Origin: Bremia lactucae
Taxonomy: Eukaryota; Oomycota; Peronosporomycetes; Peronosporales; Peronosporaceae
Length of the DNA: 64,000 bases
Assembly (NCBI RefSeq): GCF_004359215.1
Contig: NC_090612.1
Location: 3,562,857 to 3,626,856 of the forward strand
Direction of reading: 5' to 3'
In this document: piece after piece, positions 1 through 10,636 of the stretch
Layout of the letters: each line of letters begins with the position of its first letter
Numbering within the stretch: the first letter of the stretch is position 1
Notes under the pieces: model-generated
Told to the model about the DNA's origin: nothing
The model's input: only the letters and a program-made list of their open reading frames with translations
Databases searched by the model: none
Made by a program: the position numbers and the translations under genes

Positions 1-130
1 CAGAACCGGGCTTAGCCAAAATAGGTGCATATAGGATACTCTCCTTTAATGCTTTAAACGCGTCATTCTTGGTGCAAGTCGAGCACCAATTAGTACCGTT
101 CTCAAAGGCTACACTTAATGCGCGGAGTGG
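1..130 (-). pseudogene. Ty3/gypsy pol fragment (RT-RNase H junction)
   Basis: Read on the minus strand, about 25 codons give a stretch with the motif AFKALKESILYAPILAKPG, which matches the start of the RNase H region of gypsy polyproteins (consensus AF..LK..L..APVL..PD). It is cut by the window edge, so its full extent is unknown. Upstream the frame decays within about 40 codons. It is a relic with no independent function. Confidence 0.6.
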
Positions 131-519
131 ACCATCGATGCTCAAAGATCCTTCAGATCCATTATTTCCTTAAGTTAAATAATTTCAAGACTTATGTGTC
201 ACAATTTACCGTCTATTTCGCATCTTGACAAAGATGTACATCATGTATATGACCTAGAAATTGATCGAGTGAAGTCGGCCTTGATGGCACCACGTGAAAG
301 TCGATAATGATATTATTGACGATACGCCAAAGCATTCCAGGCTATGCGCAATAAATGCACCCGGAATGACAGGTAAGCATTCACAAAGTAAGCCCGGCTG
401 CGTAGCACCTCACTGAGTATCTGAAACACGCACCTTTCGCTAGGACTGATATTAGTACTTGTCAACTAAGCTATATAAAACATTACATAAGTAAAAGGTA
501 AAATACACTGCAAATAGCG
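131..519. other. Unassigned AT-rich sequence
   Basis: No open frame, RNA gene or recognisable repeat was seen in this stretch. It lies between a gypsy pol relic and LTR-like sequence, so it is probably decayed transposon DNA, but this is inference. Confidence 0.4.
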
Positions 520-1072
520 AAGGTAAGGTGCCTCGATTTCTTCACGTACACTGACATGTAGAGAAAGGTTACAAGCAGCTAGGAAGTCTTAGCTACTAGA
601 GGTCGACTCTAAGGCTTCAGTATAGAGAAAAGTAAGCTGTACTATCATCATTATCATTAAGAATATCATCAAGTTCCTACGTAAACATCTCCTAGGTTAC
701 AAGCAGCTAGGAAGTCTTAGCTACTAGAGGTCGACACTAAGGCTTCAGTATAGAGAAAAGTAAGCGGTACTATCATCACTATCATTAAGAATATCATCAA
801 GTTCCTACGTAAACATCTCCTATCTAGTAGCTTTTCAAATATTTTAATGACTAACTATGTATAGCGCCTCCTTGCGCACCGCCCAATCGCGGTAATAATC
901 TACCGAACTATTGTCTTGTTGCCTTAATATTGCCAAATTTGGTAATACTGAAGCTATTAAGTCGAATTTATTATAGGATACTTACTTATTTATTTATTTC
1001 TTTTTATTGGAAATACTCTATATTATCCCTCTTATGGGATAGTACATTATCGTAAGCATAGAACACGTTACA
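520..1072 (+). repeat. Degenerate gypsy LTR (related to 60690-61099)
   Basis: The stretch shares ordered blocks with 60690-61099: an AAGGTGCC...TTCACGTACAC block, a TTCCTACGT / TTTCTACGT block, a GCTCACCGCCCA-like block (here GCGCACCGCCCA), and a terminal TCTTAT...GTAAGCATA...CGTTACA block. The other copy ends in CCCCGTTACA, the usual end of gypsy LTRs in this window. The 5' end is not recognisable. An internal 128-base tandem duplication makes this copy longer. Confidence 0.5.
566..821. repeat. 128-base tandem duplication (two copies)
   Basis: The unit beginning AGGTTACAAGCAGCTAGG at 566 is repeated head-to-tail from 694. By eye the copies differ at only a few positions, for example GTCGACT versus GTCGACA. 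It lies inside the degenerate LTR, and the near identity suggests a fairly recent local duplication. Confidence 0.85.
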
Positions 1073-1589
1073 ATATCAGTAGTGAAGTTGTTGGCAGTAC
1101 GTAAAGTAATATTAAATAATGCCGTAAGGCACGTGGATTGACGCGTAAACGATCACTGGATGATGTGCGAGTTACGAGTAAGCTGGGCTATTAAAGACTC
1201 AGACTCGAAATGTGCTGGTGATCGGAAGCTTTCTTGAGCATATTTAATAACAGCTAGAGCAGCATTTCTCTTTTTGTGCTCTTGGCTCTTACAGCCATCG
1301 AGATGGCAGCGCTCGGGGTATCAGTTACCCCCTGCAAAGCACCAATAGTAGACTTTCAAAGACCGTTGGTTTTTTTTCAGTTGTAACCGCGCTATTGAAC
1401 GTGATGAGCTTAAATTATGCAACCCTTTCTCTACTATCGAAAAAGAAATCAATTTTTGTATATAGCAAAGTAAGGTTAGAATCTGTAAGTTTTCGATGTT
1501 TCGGCCTCTAAGACGTGAGCAATCTCTGAACCGAAAGGCAGAGACGCCACATTGCTAATGCAGAGTGGTACTAGGGAATAGCTGTATAC
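1073..1589. other. No gene seen
   Basis: This is AT-rich sequence between an LTR-like repeat and a gypsy pol relic. I see no supported coding sequence or RNA gene. Confidence 0.4.
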
Positions 1590-2620
1590 ACTCGTCAATG
1601 AAATGACTGATAACAATGATGGTGATGTTAGTCTTGATGCTATCTTATCATTATATGAACATGTAGCGCTAGTCGGAATGCCTGTTAATGAGTACGGCCA
1701 GGCCTTGAAGGCTGGTGACTTATCTGGCATGGTGGTCATTCGATCTGATACTGCAATGAAGTTATCTTCGCTTATAAATGAGGTCGACCTTGGGACACAA
1801 AAGTGGCACTTAGTGCGCGAAGTAGATCATCAACCCTTAAAGATCAATTCTTTGTTTTGGTTCAGGAATATTATAGACGTGGTGTGTCGCAAATCACCGT
1901 TTGTTTCACCTCCTACAGAGGTGTACGTCATGACATTGACCTAGTTAGTGGAACCAAATCCTGCGTAATTCGGCAGTGGCCTATACCGTGAAAACAGTGT
2001 GACGTCATGACAATTCATTTCGTGCTAAGCACGCAGCTGAAATGGCGTGTGAGATCAAGTCTCCCCATGAAAACCGATAAACTGTGTCAAATATTCGAAC
2101 GGTTAGTGGCGCATTTTTCTCGTATGCTTAGAAAACGCTTAATGCGGCCCAATATACCAGCACATACACCAATTCCTTGTAAGAATTTCTTCAGAACAAT
2201 ATTGTGGGATGTACGATGTACAGTCGCACGACTTATGCGACTGCTAACAATGCGAAATAGTAATATCCCGCTTACAGCGGTTGAAACCTTTAGCGGTGTA
2301 GCTGGTGTTCTCATGGGGCTATTGGATGTCCTGGCTGTGCTTAATTGTTGGTAAAGAATATATTCCGCCGTCATAGTAGGTTTGCCCAGCCGTCGTGTCG
2401 GTCGGGTGTGGATAACCACATAGACCATTTACGAGCTGTGCGTGCTCGAAAAACTTGTATGCCAACGTATTAAAAACCATCTTTGGTGCGGATAAATTTG
2501 CTGCTTCATCGAAAAACAAGGCTTTAGCGGATCTACGAAGGTAAAAGCCATATTAGATCGGCGGGTTTCAAAAAGCCAAAAGCACTTACGTAAAAAGCTT
2601 GGCCTCACCACCTAGTTGCA
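1590..2620 (+). pseudogene. Decayed Ty3/gypsy protease-RT region
   Basis: Several frames together recover the order of an oomycete gypsy polyprotein. First comes a linker with ALKAGDLSGMVVIR, then RGVRHDIDLVSGTK and RQWPIP just upstream of the reverse transcriptase, then IPAHTPIPCKN in the RT. Frameshifts and stops separate every block, and the catalytic YxDD box is not recognisable. The same linker is found inverted at 2690-3000, so two copies of one element family lie tail to tail. It is non-functional. Confidence 0.6.
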
Positions 2621-2689
2621 TAAGCTCAGCGAAAATTATGCTGAATTGGCTCAGTCATTATCCGATCTCATTTCTGTCATCAAGAACGG

Positions 2690-3000
2690 TTTCACCCAGA
2701 AATGTCGATGATGTCTGGTCGAATGACCACCATCTTAGATAAGTCAACAGCCTTTGAAATCTGACCGAACTCATCTACAGACATTTCGTCTAGCTCTAAA
2801 GAGCATGTAGCGTTGGGATAGCCTCAAAGCTAAGATCACCCTCATCGTTACCAGTTAGACTGTTGATGAATATACATGGCTGTTCGCTTGTATCACGCTG
2901 TGACATTACAGACGCTTCACGTATCGCAGTACCCGACGTCTGTCTCTGGTGTCTCGATGACGAGAACTTAATTCTGTATAAATTCAAAACATGTAACAAA
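2690..3000 (-). pseudogene. Inverted gypsy pol-linker fragment
   Basis: The minus strand encodes [16 protein letters not shown], followed in broken frames by a stretch resembling [12 protein letters not shown]. This is homologous to the plus-strand linker at about 1600-1770 (NNDGDVSLDAI ... AGDLSGMVVIR). The fragment is short and interrupted. Confidence 0.5.
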
Positions 3001-3074
3001 GTCTTATCTGTCTCTATCTTTGCACGCGTCCAGTGCTGACTTGACCGCGGAGCAAGTAGATATGATGGCGTATA

Positions 3075-3202
3075 TCTACCAATATAAGTTTTCCGAATAT
3101 TACTAAAATAGCAATATTCCCAAAACGTTATCTACCTTTTCGATTATATATTTATTAACAACCTTTAAGTGTTAATTTAATGTAACGATACTCCGCGTTA
3201 CA
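3075..3202 (-). repeat. Fragment of gypsy LTR family L1
   Basis: On the minus strand the sequence begins like the L1 LTRs at 28599 and 43207 (TGTAACG..GAGTATCGTTACA, then AACACTTAAAGGTTGTTAAT and a TAGATAA block). It is truncated after roughly 130 bases. The terminal bases read TGTAACGCGG instead of TGTAACGGGG. Confidence 0.6.
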
Positions 3203-3381
3203 ATTCAGATCAAAAAGAGAGCTGAACTTTATGCTTAAAGATTACCCTTGGTGGCGCGTATTACCCATAATAAATGGAATTTACATAATATTACCTATTT
3301 CTTATAGAATAAGGGTATTTACCCATAATGTGAATTGTACCACAATAACGATTAAACGACTGAGGTGAACCTCATTACAAG

Positions 3382-3467
3382 GGGGACATTTCATGAAATC
3401 GTAATCTTGCAGTTCCTGCCAGCCGGGGACGTTTCATGAAATCGTAATCTTGCAATTCCTGCCAGCC
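3382..3467. repeat. 43-base tandem repeat (two copies)
   Basis: The unit GGGGACRTTTCATGAAATCG, continuing through CTTGCARTTCCTGCCAGCC, occurs twice with a 43-base period and two visible differences. It contains the palindrome TTTCATGAAA. No role is apparent. Confidence 0.75.
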
Positions 3468-3641
3468 GGCCATTATATATGTCCGTTGCAAACGTGTGTA
3501 AGGGTACACCTTGGCGTGATGTAAATTTCGAGAACAAATCTGACCCCGTGTTGGATTGCATGAAAGTATCCTACACCATCTGAAGGGAGATCGCGTAGGC
3601 TGCTGTAAAAGCCTCATTCACAATTTCAGAAACGCATAATA

Positions 3642-3704
3642 TTCGGCACATCTTCCATTTCTATTCTATCGACAAGCTAGAATAGAAATGGAAGATGTAC
3701 CGAA
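3642..3704. repeat. 27-base inverted repeat (hairpin)
   Basis: The arms 3642-3668 and 3678-3704 are complementary except for one position (CACATC versus GATGTA), with a 9-base loop. The sequence around it has no coding potential. It could be a fold-back remnant or the end of a small element. Confidence 0.75.
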
Positions 3705-3997
3705 TCTGGTTCGGTTGTCGCGAAGCCTCGTTCCAAACATATTCCGGCAACATTCCAAAAACATTATTTTTTACTTCTATTAGTCTTTTTAAAGAAGCAA
3801 TTCAAGACCGTGTATACAGCTGGTCGCTGGTATCATCACTCTGTAACATTTGCGGATTGCCATGGCGTCGGATACAATAAATCCATTTTTTTCGTTCACA
3901 TATTTTACTGATAAATAAAATGTCAAATTTACTTCAACGACCTAAATGTTCGTGTTGTAACATTCCCACAATAGGTAACAAGTACCTACTTAACCTT

Positions 3998-5434
3998 CTA
4001 GCTGCAAATATCTATAGTGACGGGGTCGCCGGCATCTTCGATTGTCGTCTTAATAGCCTGGTACGTCATCGTGACGCATCCAAGCATCACAGCCGAAGCA
4101 AGACATAGGACAATAATAGACTGGCGACCTGTCCGCCGAACGAAGCCCAGGATCACAATTTGCGATAAGGACGTAACTGCAAATGCCACGCCACACAGGA
4201 GCAATGCCCAGTCCCATGTAATCATCTTGAATACAGCAAACTGTGCTGTCGCGGCAGCTGACGAATACAGAATCATCAGCGCCGTCGTAGAGGAAGAGAC
4301 TTCTGGCACAATGCCTAGCTCTATCATAATGGGACCTGCTACAATACCTCCGCCAACTCCAAATAGCCCTGCAACAATACCAGCCGCAGCACAACCTAAT
4401 GGGAAGAATATTACCATCTTCTTTGTCCATTGAATGTCGCCATCCAAGTACTGATAATTCACCGCTTTCTTGCAAAGGTAAATTTTATGCAAATAGCGAG
4501 ACGACAAAATGACAAACATAGCAATCCACGGGATCTGCGCGAGCAAGATTACCCAGTAAGCAAGACTACCACAGCTCACCAGTGCGTCCCCGATACTGGC
4601 AGCTACGACTCCAAGGTAACAGATCATAATTACACTGTGTGTGCCCCAGGCAAAATGTTTTTCTCGCTCCAACATCTCAACTAGTGGCCACGATAAGTCG
4701 ACTTCGTCGCCTGTCATAGACTTTTCAAGAGCAACTTCGCTGCTTGTCATGGATAAGCTCAATCGCTTCTCGGCATCAACGGCCCTTGGTGTGGTGATTT
4801 GAACGTACGCACCAGGACTGACTGGAATGCTAGCCAATGCTTCGCTTGCAGCTTTCTTTACTGCTTCTTTTTCTGCGACTTCTTTCTTGTGCAAACGTAT
4901 ACCCTTTTTCATTGTACGTGAAGCACCAGCCGCAAGCACAATCACAAATAGCAGCGACAAAACGTAGCCTGGAACAAGTTTGTTAATCAAAGCGCCCAAG
5001 ACCGTGCCACCAATTACAACAGGAATCATTCCTAGCGCTATTTCCGGATCAATTAATGGTCGGTCTGCAAATGGATGGCGTTTACGAAGATTAAACCACG
5101 CGTTTGCCGCCGCACCACCAAGAATCGCGACGTTCGAAATTGGTGTCGCGCGCTTCATATCAAAGCCAATGATCAACACCAAGGCAGGGACAATAAAGAC
5201 GCCACCTCCCATACCACCAGCGGATGACACAGCTAGTCCAATGACGATGAAGACGATGGCAATGACATCGTAGGTGTCAACGTTGGACAAACTCGGCTCG
5301 TCGTTCGCGCTGTTCGAGTTGTCTGCTGCAATTGCGGTAGGATGTATTAGTGCACCAAGAGCGATGGACACAAGGAGGGCGAAAGCGCCACGACGAAGTA
5401 AGGGATGGACAGCCATAACGGCCATTAGGATCAC
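3998..5434 (-). CDS. TauE/SafE-family membrane transporter, paralogue 1
   Basis: Predicted multi-pass membrane protein of the sulfite exporter TauE/SafE family, which moves small organic or sulfur anions. The actual substrate cannot be read from sequence. The N-terminus is signal-like (LLVSIALGALIHPTAIAADN). Two pseudo-repeats carry the family glycine motifs: SSAGGMGGGVFIVPAL near residue 70 and GLFGVGGGIVAGPIM near residue 365. A basic, charged cytosolic loop (SRTMKKGIRLHKKE onward) separates the two halves. The open frame has 478 codons, but the paralogue at 19880 aligns from Met7 (start at 5416), which gives 472 residues in both, so 5416 is the likelier start. Single exon. Transcription is divergent from the PDE gene at 5793, and a duplicated 53-base module lies just upstream. 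Family assignment is firm, substrate unknown. Confidence 0.9.
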   Translation of the reverse strand: MILMAVMAVHPLLRRGAFALLVSIALGALIHPTAIAADNSNSANDEPSLSNVDTYDVIAIVFIVIGLAVSSAGGMGGGVFIVPALVLIIGFDMKRATPISNVAILGGAAANAWFNLRKRHPFADRPLIDPEIALGMIPVVIGGTVLGALINKLVPGYVLSLLFVIVLAAGASRTMKKGIRLHKKEVAEKEAVKKAASEALASIPVSPGAYVQITTPRAVDAEKRLSLSMTSSEVALEKSMTGDEVDLSWPLVEMLEREKHFAWGTHSVIMICYLGVVAASIGDALVSCGSLAYWVILLAQIPWIAMFVILSSRYLHKIYLCKKAVNYQYLDGDIQWTKKMVIFFPLGCAAAGIVAGLFGVGGGIVAGPIMIELGIVPEVSSSTTALMILYSSAAATAQFAVFKMITWDWALLLCGVAFAVTSLSQIVILGFVRRTGRQSIIVLCLASAVMLGCVTMTYQAIKTTIEDAGDPVTIDICS

Positions 5435-5443
5435 GACAATGTA

Positions 5444-5549
5444 AGATGGAGGGTTGTCAGCTCGAACTTATTGCCAATTGACGAGCCTAAACGTTCAGAT
5501 GGAGGGTTGTCAGCTCGAACTTATTGCCAATTGACGAGCCGAAAAGTTC
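5444..5549 (-). promoter_or_regulatory. Duplicated 53-base upstream module of TauE paralogue 1
   Basis: A 53-base unit starting AGATGGAGGGTTGTCAGCTC at 5444 is repeated at 5497, directly upstream of the TauE start codon. The single copy upstream of the second TauE gene (19802-19860) keeps a recognisable version: CTTTTCGG.TCG..., a TCATAA/CAATAA core, TTGACAA.CC.TC and CACGATCC before the ATG. Conservation between paralogues suggests a core promoter or 5'-UTR element. The function is inferred, not shown. Confidence 0.55.
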
Positions 5550-5792
5550 GGACTTTGGGACCACTCGTAAATAAAAAGGGTACGATCATATAATGTTATG
5601 AATTTGACGCTTGCAGAGATATTTCTCAACATTACTTTTTAATGTTTAATATAATAAAATATTTGAAAAGGAGGAAGATATTTCTAGCTAAGCGGCGTCA
5701 CGGACAAAAATGTAAGCAATTTTTGCGCGAAAACTGGATATAAGCTCACGTTCTTATAAGCAGAGTGACAGTTTTCTTGAACCAGTAGCTTG
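5550..5792. other. Divergent intergenic region TauE-1 / PDE
   Basis: About 240 AT-rich bases lie between the TauE upstream module and the PDE start. They must hold the PDE promoter. I see no clear TATA box or other defined site. Confidence 0.4.
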
Positions 5793-7108
5793 ATGATGAT
5801 GCTTGCAATGCTGCGACCATCCATCTCACATTCAAAAAAAGTGCTGCGCAAGCGAAGAAAGTCTAGCTTGCAATGGTTGACGGTTGGTATGCTAGGATTT
5901 TTTGGACTGTCGCTGCGGTAATTGCAAACTCGGGTCATGGCTTCGTCACGACTTTTGAAGCTGCAAGCATCCTCGGGACTCAGCCGGCGTCTCGAGTAAC
6001 CTCCAGCAATGCTGTAAAATGGAAGCTCAGCTCGCTCAAACACCCCACTATTACCGGCCACCGTGGCGCACCGGGATACCTTCCTGACCACACTATTCCA
6101 GGCTATTCGCTCGCCATTGAATTTGGCGTGGATGTTATTGAGCCAGACCTCGTCAGTACCAAGGACGGTGTTCTTATTGTCCGTCACGAACCCTACATTG
6201 ATGGCACCACGAACGTGGCAGACCACCCCGAGTTCGCAGATCGTCGCACTACCAAAGTTCTTGACGGCATTAGGATAAAAAGGTATTTTGTTTGCGATTT
6301 CTCGCTCGCAGAGATCAAGACGCTTCGTGCCGTGCAGCCGTTACCTGAACGTGACCAGAGCTTTAATGGTTTGTACGAGATCCCGACGTTTGAAGAGGTC
6401 ATTCAGCTGGCCCAACGCAAGTCTGCCGAGTACAATCGTACCATTGCTATTTATCCGGAAGTGAAGCACTCGTCCTTTCACAAATCGCTTGGATTATCAA
6501 TTGAAAATACCATGCTTGAGCTGCTGACCGAGTATGGGTGGAACCATGCCGATGCACCCGTCTTGATTCAGTCTTTTGAGACCGAAAGCTTACGCGAGCT
6601 TAATGAAGTCACCGACGTGACCCTCGTGCAGCTTATCGACGGCTATGATAATGATCCGCTCACGGGCGAAGTATTATTTACAGCACCGTACGACTGGTTG
6701 CTGATTAATCGTACAGAGGACTGGATTGACCTCACCTCTCATGCTGGTCTAGTCGAGGTGTCCACATACGCCGACATTATATCGGTATGGAAGCGATACT
6801 TGCTTAAAGCCGTCGCTATTAAAGTCGACGCAGCTGGCAACACCGTCGACTCAAACGGCGACGGCTTGATCTCTGATGCTGATTATACTGTCTCTGTAAA
6901 CGCAGGCCTTATAAAGAAGGCTCATGCCGTTGGTCTTAAGGTGCACACATGGACGATGCGTGACGAAAATCACCGCCTTGCTATGAATTACGGTGGCAAC
7001 GCAACGCTGGAATATTTGGACTTGTTCGACATGGGTGTTGACGGCCTCTTTAGCGACAACTGCAAGGTTTCAGTGCTCGCTCGTGACGCATGGCTAGCTC
7101 TGCAGTAG
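5793..7108 (+). CDS. Glycerophosphodiester phosphodiesterase (GDPD) with N-terminal membrane anchor
   Basis: Hydrolyses glycerophosphodiesters to glycerol-3-phosphate and an alcohol. The catalytic set is visible: HRG at residues 63-65, E-P-D about 27 residues later, and the RHE histidine 15 further on (numbered from an ATG at 5873). That simple start gives a poor N-terminus. A better model starts at 5793 (MMMLAMLRPS), runs through a basic stretch (KKVLRKRRK) and a hydrophobic anchor (WLTVGMLGFFGLSL), splices out a 50-base intron at 5918-5967 (GTAATT...GCAAG) and joins the GDPD frame exactly at ILGTQPAS. This predicts a signal-anchored enzyme facing the secretory lumen or outside. Near the C-terminal third, DSNGDGLISDAD looks like an EF-hand-type calcium loop. 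The fold is certain. The intron is an inference, and the 411-codon unspliced frame is the alternative. Confidence 0.85.
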
Positions 7109-7934
7109 ATATGAGCGCAACGGTGTCTAAAAAGATATTTCATAGGTGTCTTTTGAAGAAATATTTAGGATATGCGTTGAAGAAGAAAAGGAAAAGACAG
7201 ATGATATAGCTGCCGCTTTTGACATGCTTTATGAAAAAGTCACATTTGAGATGGCCTTTGACTTACAAATTATAATGTAATTTTGCAATAAAATGATTTC
7301 TTGTCGCGGCACGCTAATAATTATCTGCGTAACAGCGCGAGATATGAAGAATACATGGAAACTTCGTAATTAGGCAATATATCCGTTTACATTTCATTCC
7401 GCATTTAAACTGATAGTAAATCTCTCAAAGATGTTGCTGTTCGTATAACATTCCCAATACAATTAGCAACAAGAACTCGTGTGTTACGAATAAAAAATTA
7501 AGCGTTGCAACGCTTGCCAGATTTGCCGGCGGGCTATATGCCACCGGCGAGCTTAATTTGATAAATAACATGTTTATTAAGGGCCTTCCAAGTATTAAGG
7601 TAGTGGCACGCTCATCTTCAGATGAAACTGTACGACCCACATAGAATGCAAATGCTACTTCAATTAATGACTTAATCGATAAACTTTTGTATTATATTTT
7701 TTTATTGCGTGAATCTTACGCTTAAAGCTTTATTATCCATCGTAATGCTGTTGCTGCAACTTGTATAGTAAACTCAAACTGGCGTGTAATTAGTACGCGC
7801 CAAGAAATATTTATATAAGTAATGAAAGCGAGCAGGAGAGCGCAGGAGCATCGTGAAGGCTACTATATCGATTCCTTCAACTGCTCAATGCGCCGATATT
7901 TAAAGACGTGGTGATCTTCAGAGCGTGTCTGCGC
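7109..7934. other. Convergent intergenic region, possible retroelement scrap
   Basis: Mostly AT-rich 3'-flanking sequence of two convergent genes. On the minus strand at 7425-7640 an open frame contains ILGRPLINML, which resembles the flap region of a retroelement protease, but nothing else supports a gene. No RNA gene was seen. Confidence 0.3.
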
Positions 7935-10636
7935 TCAATAGTAACAGTTTACCTGTTCCTTGCGTTCCAGGCGGCTCAAAACGTGCTTGCCAAACGTGAA
8001 ACGCTTCAAATAGTCCTCATTGTGTCGTATAATACATACAATGCGGCGTCGATCCTTTTCATCAGCACGCTCCAACAATTTCTGCACCACGTAGTTGCCA
8101 TACATATGTTTCATCATGGGAAGAAGTGCACAAGTGGCGCCACTTTCATCACACTGCAATATGTAGTCGACGATCTGGCTTATCTCTTCCTTCCTCGCAT
8201 GCTCCAAACAGGATTCCACGACGTTACTGGCATACTTGTGTTGGCTCCAGCGAGCGATCTCAGGAAGCACTGCTTGCATCACAATATCGCGTTGATCCGG
8301 CTCACCATGGCTAATCACATGTTGCACAACATAATTTCCATATTGGTCTTTGACAAGGTCACGGCACTTGAGGATTATCTCATCTAACAGCGGGCGAATT
8401 TGGACTGGCGTGCAGTGTTCGAGCACGCGCTGGATCACGCGGCATCCATACGGATGTTCAGATAGAAGTGCAGCTTGGCCGACAAAGCTGTCGACAATAA
8501 ACTGAATGTCTTTTCCCGTGACACATCGTTGTGGCATCAACTCGTTAATAGCAGCTGCTTTCTTCCAAGACGCTGCTTCAATACACTTTTGCAGCACGTG
8601 ATTGCCATTTTGGTCAACAGCGCACTTCATCACGTTTCCTTTTAATTGTCGAATTAGAGCGAGCTGCTCTTCGAGTTGAGTCACTTCCAACGCACGCTGA
8701 ATTACACGGCATCCGTACACCTGCAGGGCCAGGTTGAGCACATTTCTTGTCATTAGCTCCACCAACAACTGCTGCTGTTCAAGAGATCCATACTCGAGAA
8801 ATTTCTGAATAACGTAGTTGCCGAACACATCTTGCATCAGCAGAAGTGAGTTAGGAAAAATCTCATTGAACGCGTCAGCTTTCAAGCGATCGTCTGCCTT
8901 TTCCAGTTTCTGCTGAATAAATCGCGAACCTGTCTGATCTTTGGCAAATATGAAGAGGTGCCCTTTGATGGCGGCCAATCCCCATTTTTCTGACTTGGGT
9001 GCTAGGATGAATTCTTCAAGAAGAGTGTTCGACGAATACGAATGGGCAATTGGGTGGATATACTCGGACGCGTGTCGTCGAAGTCCTCCACTCTTAGGTC
9101 TCTGTAACATTTGAGGATGAGGAGAGTAGTCTCCTAGAGTATGGCGGTCATACATCGAATGTTCAGCCGCGTGATACATTGAGCGGGTCTTAAAAATCTT
9201 TTCGGGTGGTTTAAGCCCGCAATTTGCTCCAACATAATCAATGGAATACTCTGGTAAAGTTGATTCAGGCCCAAGATTCAAATCCGGAAAATCTGAAGGC
9301 GCACGGCCGTGAGGAGAGGATGCAAACGAATATGCGTTCTCGCTAAAAGCCCATCGCAATTGCCCAGCCATCATAATAGGAATACCTTGAGCTCCGCAGG
9401 AATAAGGTGATGAATAAGTGTGAGGCATAGCTCCTGAATAAGGCACACCAAAACGCGCGCTCATACTTCTGCCAATAAGGTGACCATGGCCACCCAATTC
9501 CGCATGTCGAAGTCCAAATGCATGTTGATTTGTTGGAGACATAGCGCCTTGTCCTCCGAAACGACCGACGGAATCGTAAGACGGAGCTGAGTAGTAATTG
9601 CCAATTCCTAGCTTTTCAATACCTTCATCTATGTCGAAAGTTGACTGCGACTGCTGATCTCTTCCGTCAAAACCGGTTCTGCCTGTCAGCAACTCTTCTG
9701 CATACTCGGGTGAAGGTGTACGCGGAAAGTCCTCTTGAATACGGTCGATCAAAGACATTCCAGGAGTGATACGAGTCTCTGCAGCCTTGCGGTCATCGCT
9801 ATCTAACCCTTCACGTATTGGCTTGACAACGAACTCACTTGAAAGTGAAAAACAATTCTCGGTAGGAGATGCGATGGGGCTCTTGTTCGAAACATAATCA
9901 TCATCTAGTCCGTTTTCAGCATTTTTCCAGATATTTACCGGGTGAGATTTAATAACATTAGATTGATGGTCACATTCCCGACTTTGAAGCTGAATAAAGC
10001 ACAAAAATTAGCTGTCATACGACACGAACTGGTTCACTAAAATGTACCGTATCAAGCGGCAGTCTATGTAATTCATCTTCGTGGTTACTAGCTGATTGAT
10101 TCTCCTAGAAAAAGATATTGAGTCAGAGGTATTCGCGCGCCATTAATTTTGGGTTAACAAGAAAATGAAATTACCTTATTACATTTGTTCTGCATTGAAG
10201 TAACCCACGATGCCGACAATTTTCGAGCTTTTTCAGACGCGGTGTCACGGTGTTCGTTTTCTTCCTTTTGATTGTCCACCACTGCCTCTCCTTCATCTGG
10301 CTCACTTCGTGGCATTGTTTCAGAGCTTTGAACAGAGCGCGGGTTCACCTTGGAGTGCAATCGTGGTGCACGCAGCACGAAACTTGCCGGTCGCTCACTC
10401 AGCGCTTGCGAGGCAGAAAAGAGCAGCGAAGAGCGCGATTTGAGACCTTCTGAGGACCAAACCGAATCTAAGGGGAATCCAGTTGGGTCCTGCAGCTTCA
10501 CACGCACAGGTTCAACAGGATTGTCGTGATGAATGGGCTTTCTATCGGAATTGCCACTGGCATGCGGCGGCGAGAACGAGGATGTAACACGATTGCTGTC
10601 ACCCTTGGCGGGGCTCATTGAGTTAGTGTGACCCAT
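7935..10636 (-). CDS. Pumilio/PUF-family RNA-binding protein (three exons)
   Basis: Sequence-specific mRNA 3'-UTR binder that represses translation or promotes decay. Eight PUF repeats fill the C-terminal third. Their recognition triads in order are SR..Q, NY..Q, CR..Q, NH..Q, CR..Q, NY..Q, SN..E and NY..Q, which by the standard PUF code reads 5'-UGUAUAUA-3'. The long N-terminus is low-complexity and rich in Ser, Gly, Tyr and His. I propose exon 1 at 10636-10175 (start MGHTNSMS), a 70-base intron, exon 2 at 10104-10048, a 58-base intron with a CTAAT branch-like box, and exon 3 at 9989-7935. Frames match across both junctions, giving about 857 residues. A spore-stage Puf protein called M90 is known from Phytophthora, and this may be its orthologue, though that is not tested here. 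The gene is convergent with the PDE gene. Confidence 0.9.
9990..10174 (-). other. PUF gene introns 1 and 2 with short exon 2
   Basis: Intron 1 (10174-10105) runs GTAATTTC...TTTTTCTAG. Exon 2 (10104-10048) has 19 codons beginning ENQSASNHED. Intron 2 (10047-9990) runs GTACATTT...TTTATTCAG. Both exon junctions are in phase 0. This explains why exon 3 has no good ATG near its apparent 5' end. Confidence 0.75.

Noticed and set aside
5684..6226. 180-codon minus-strand open frame
   Set aside because: It lies antisense to the GDPD coding sequence, has no motif, and is explained by codon bias of the plus-strand gene.
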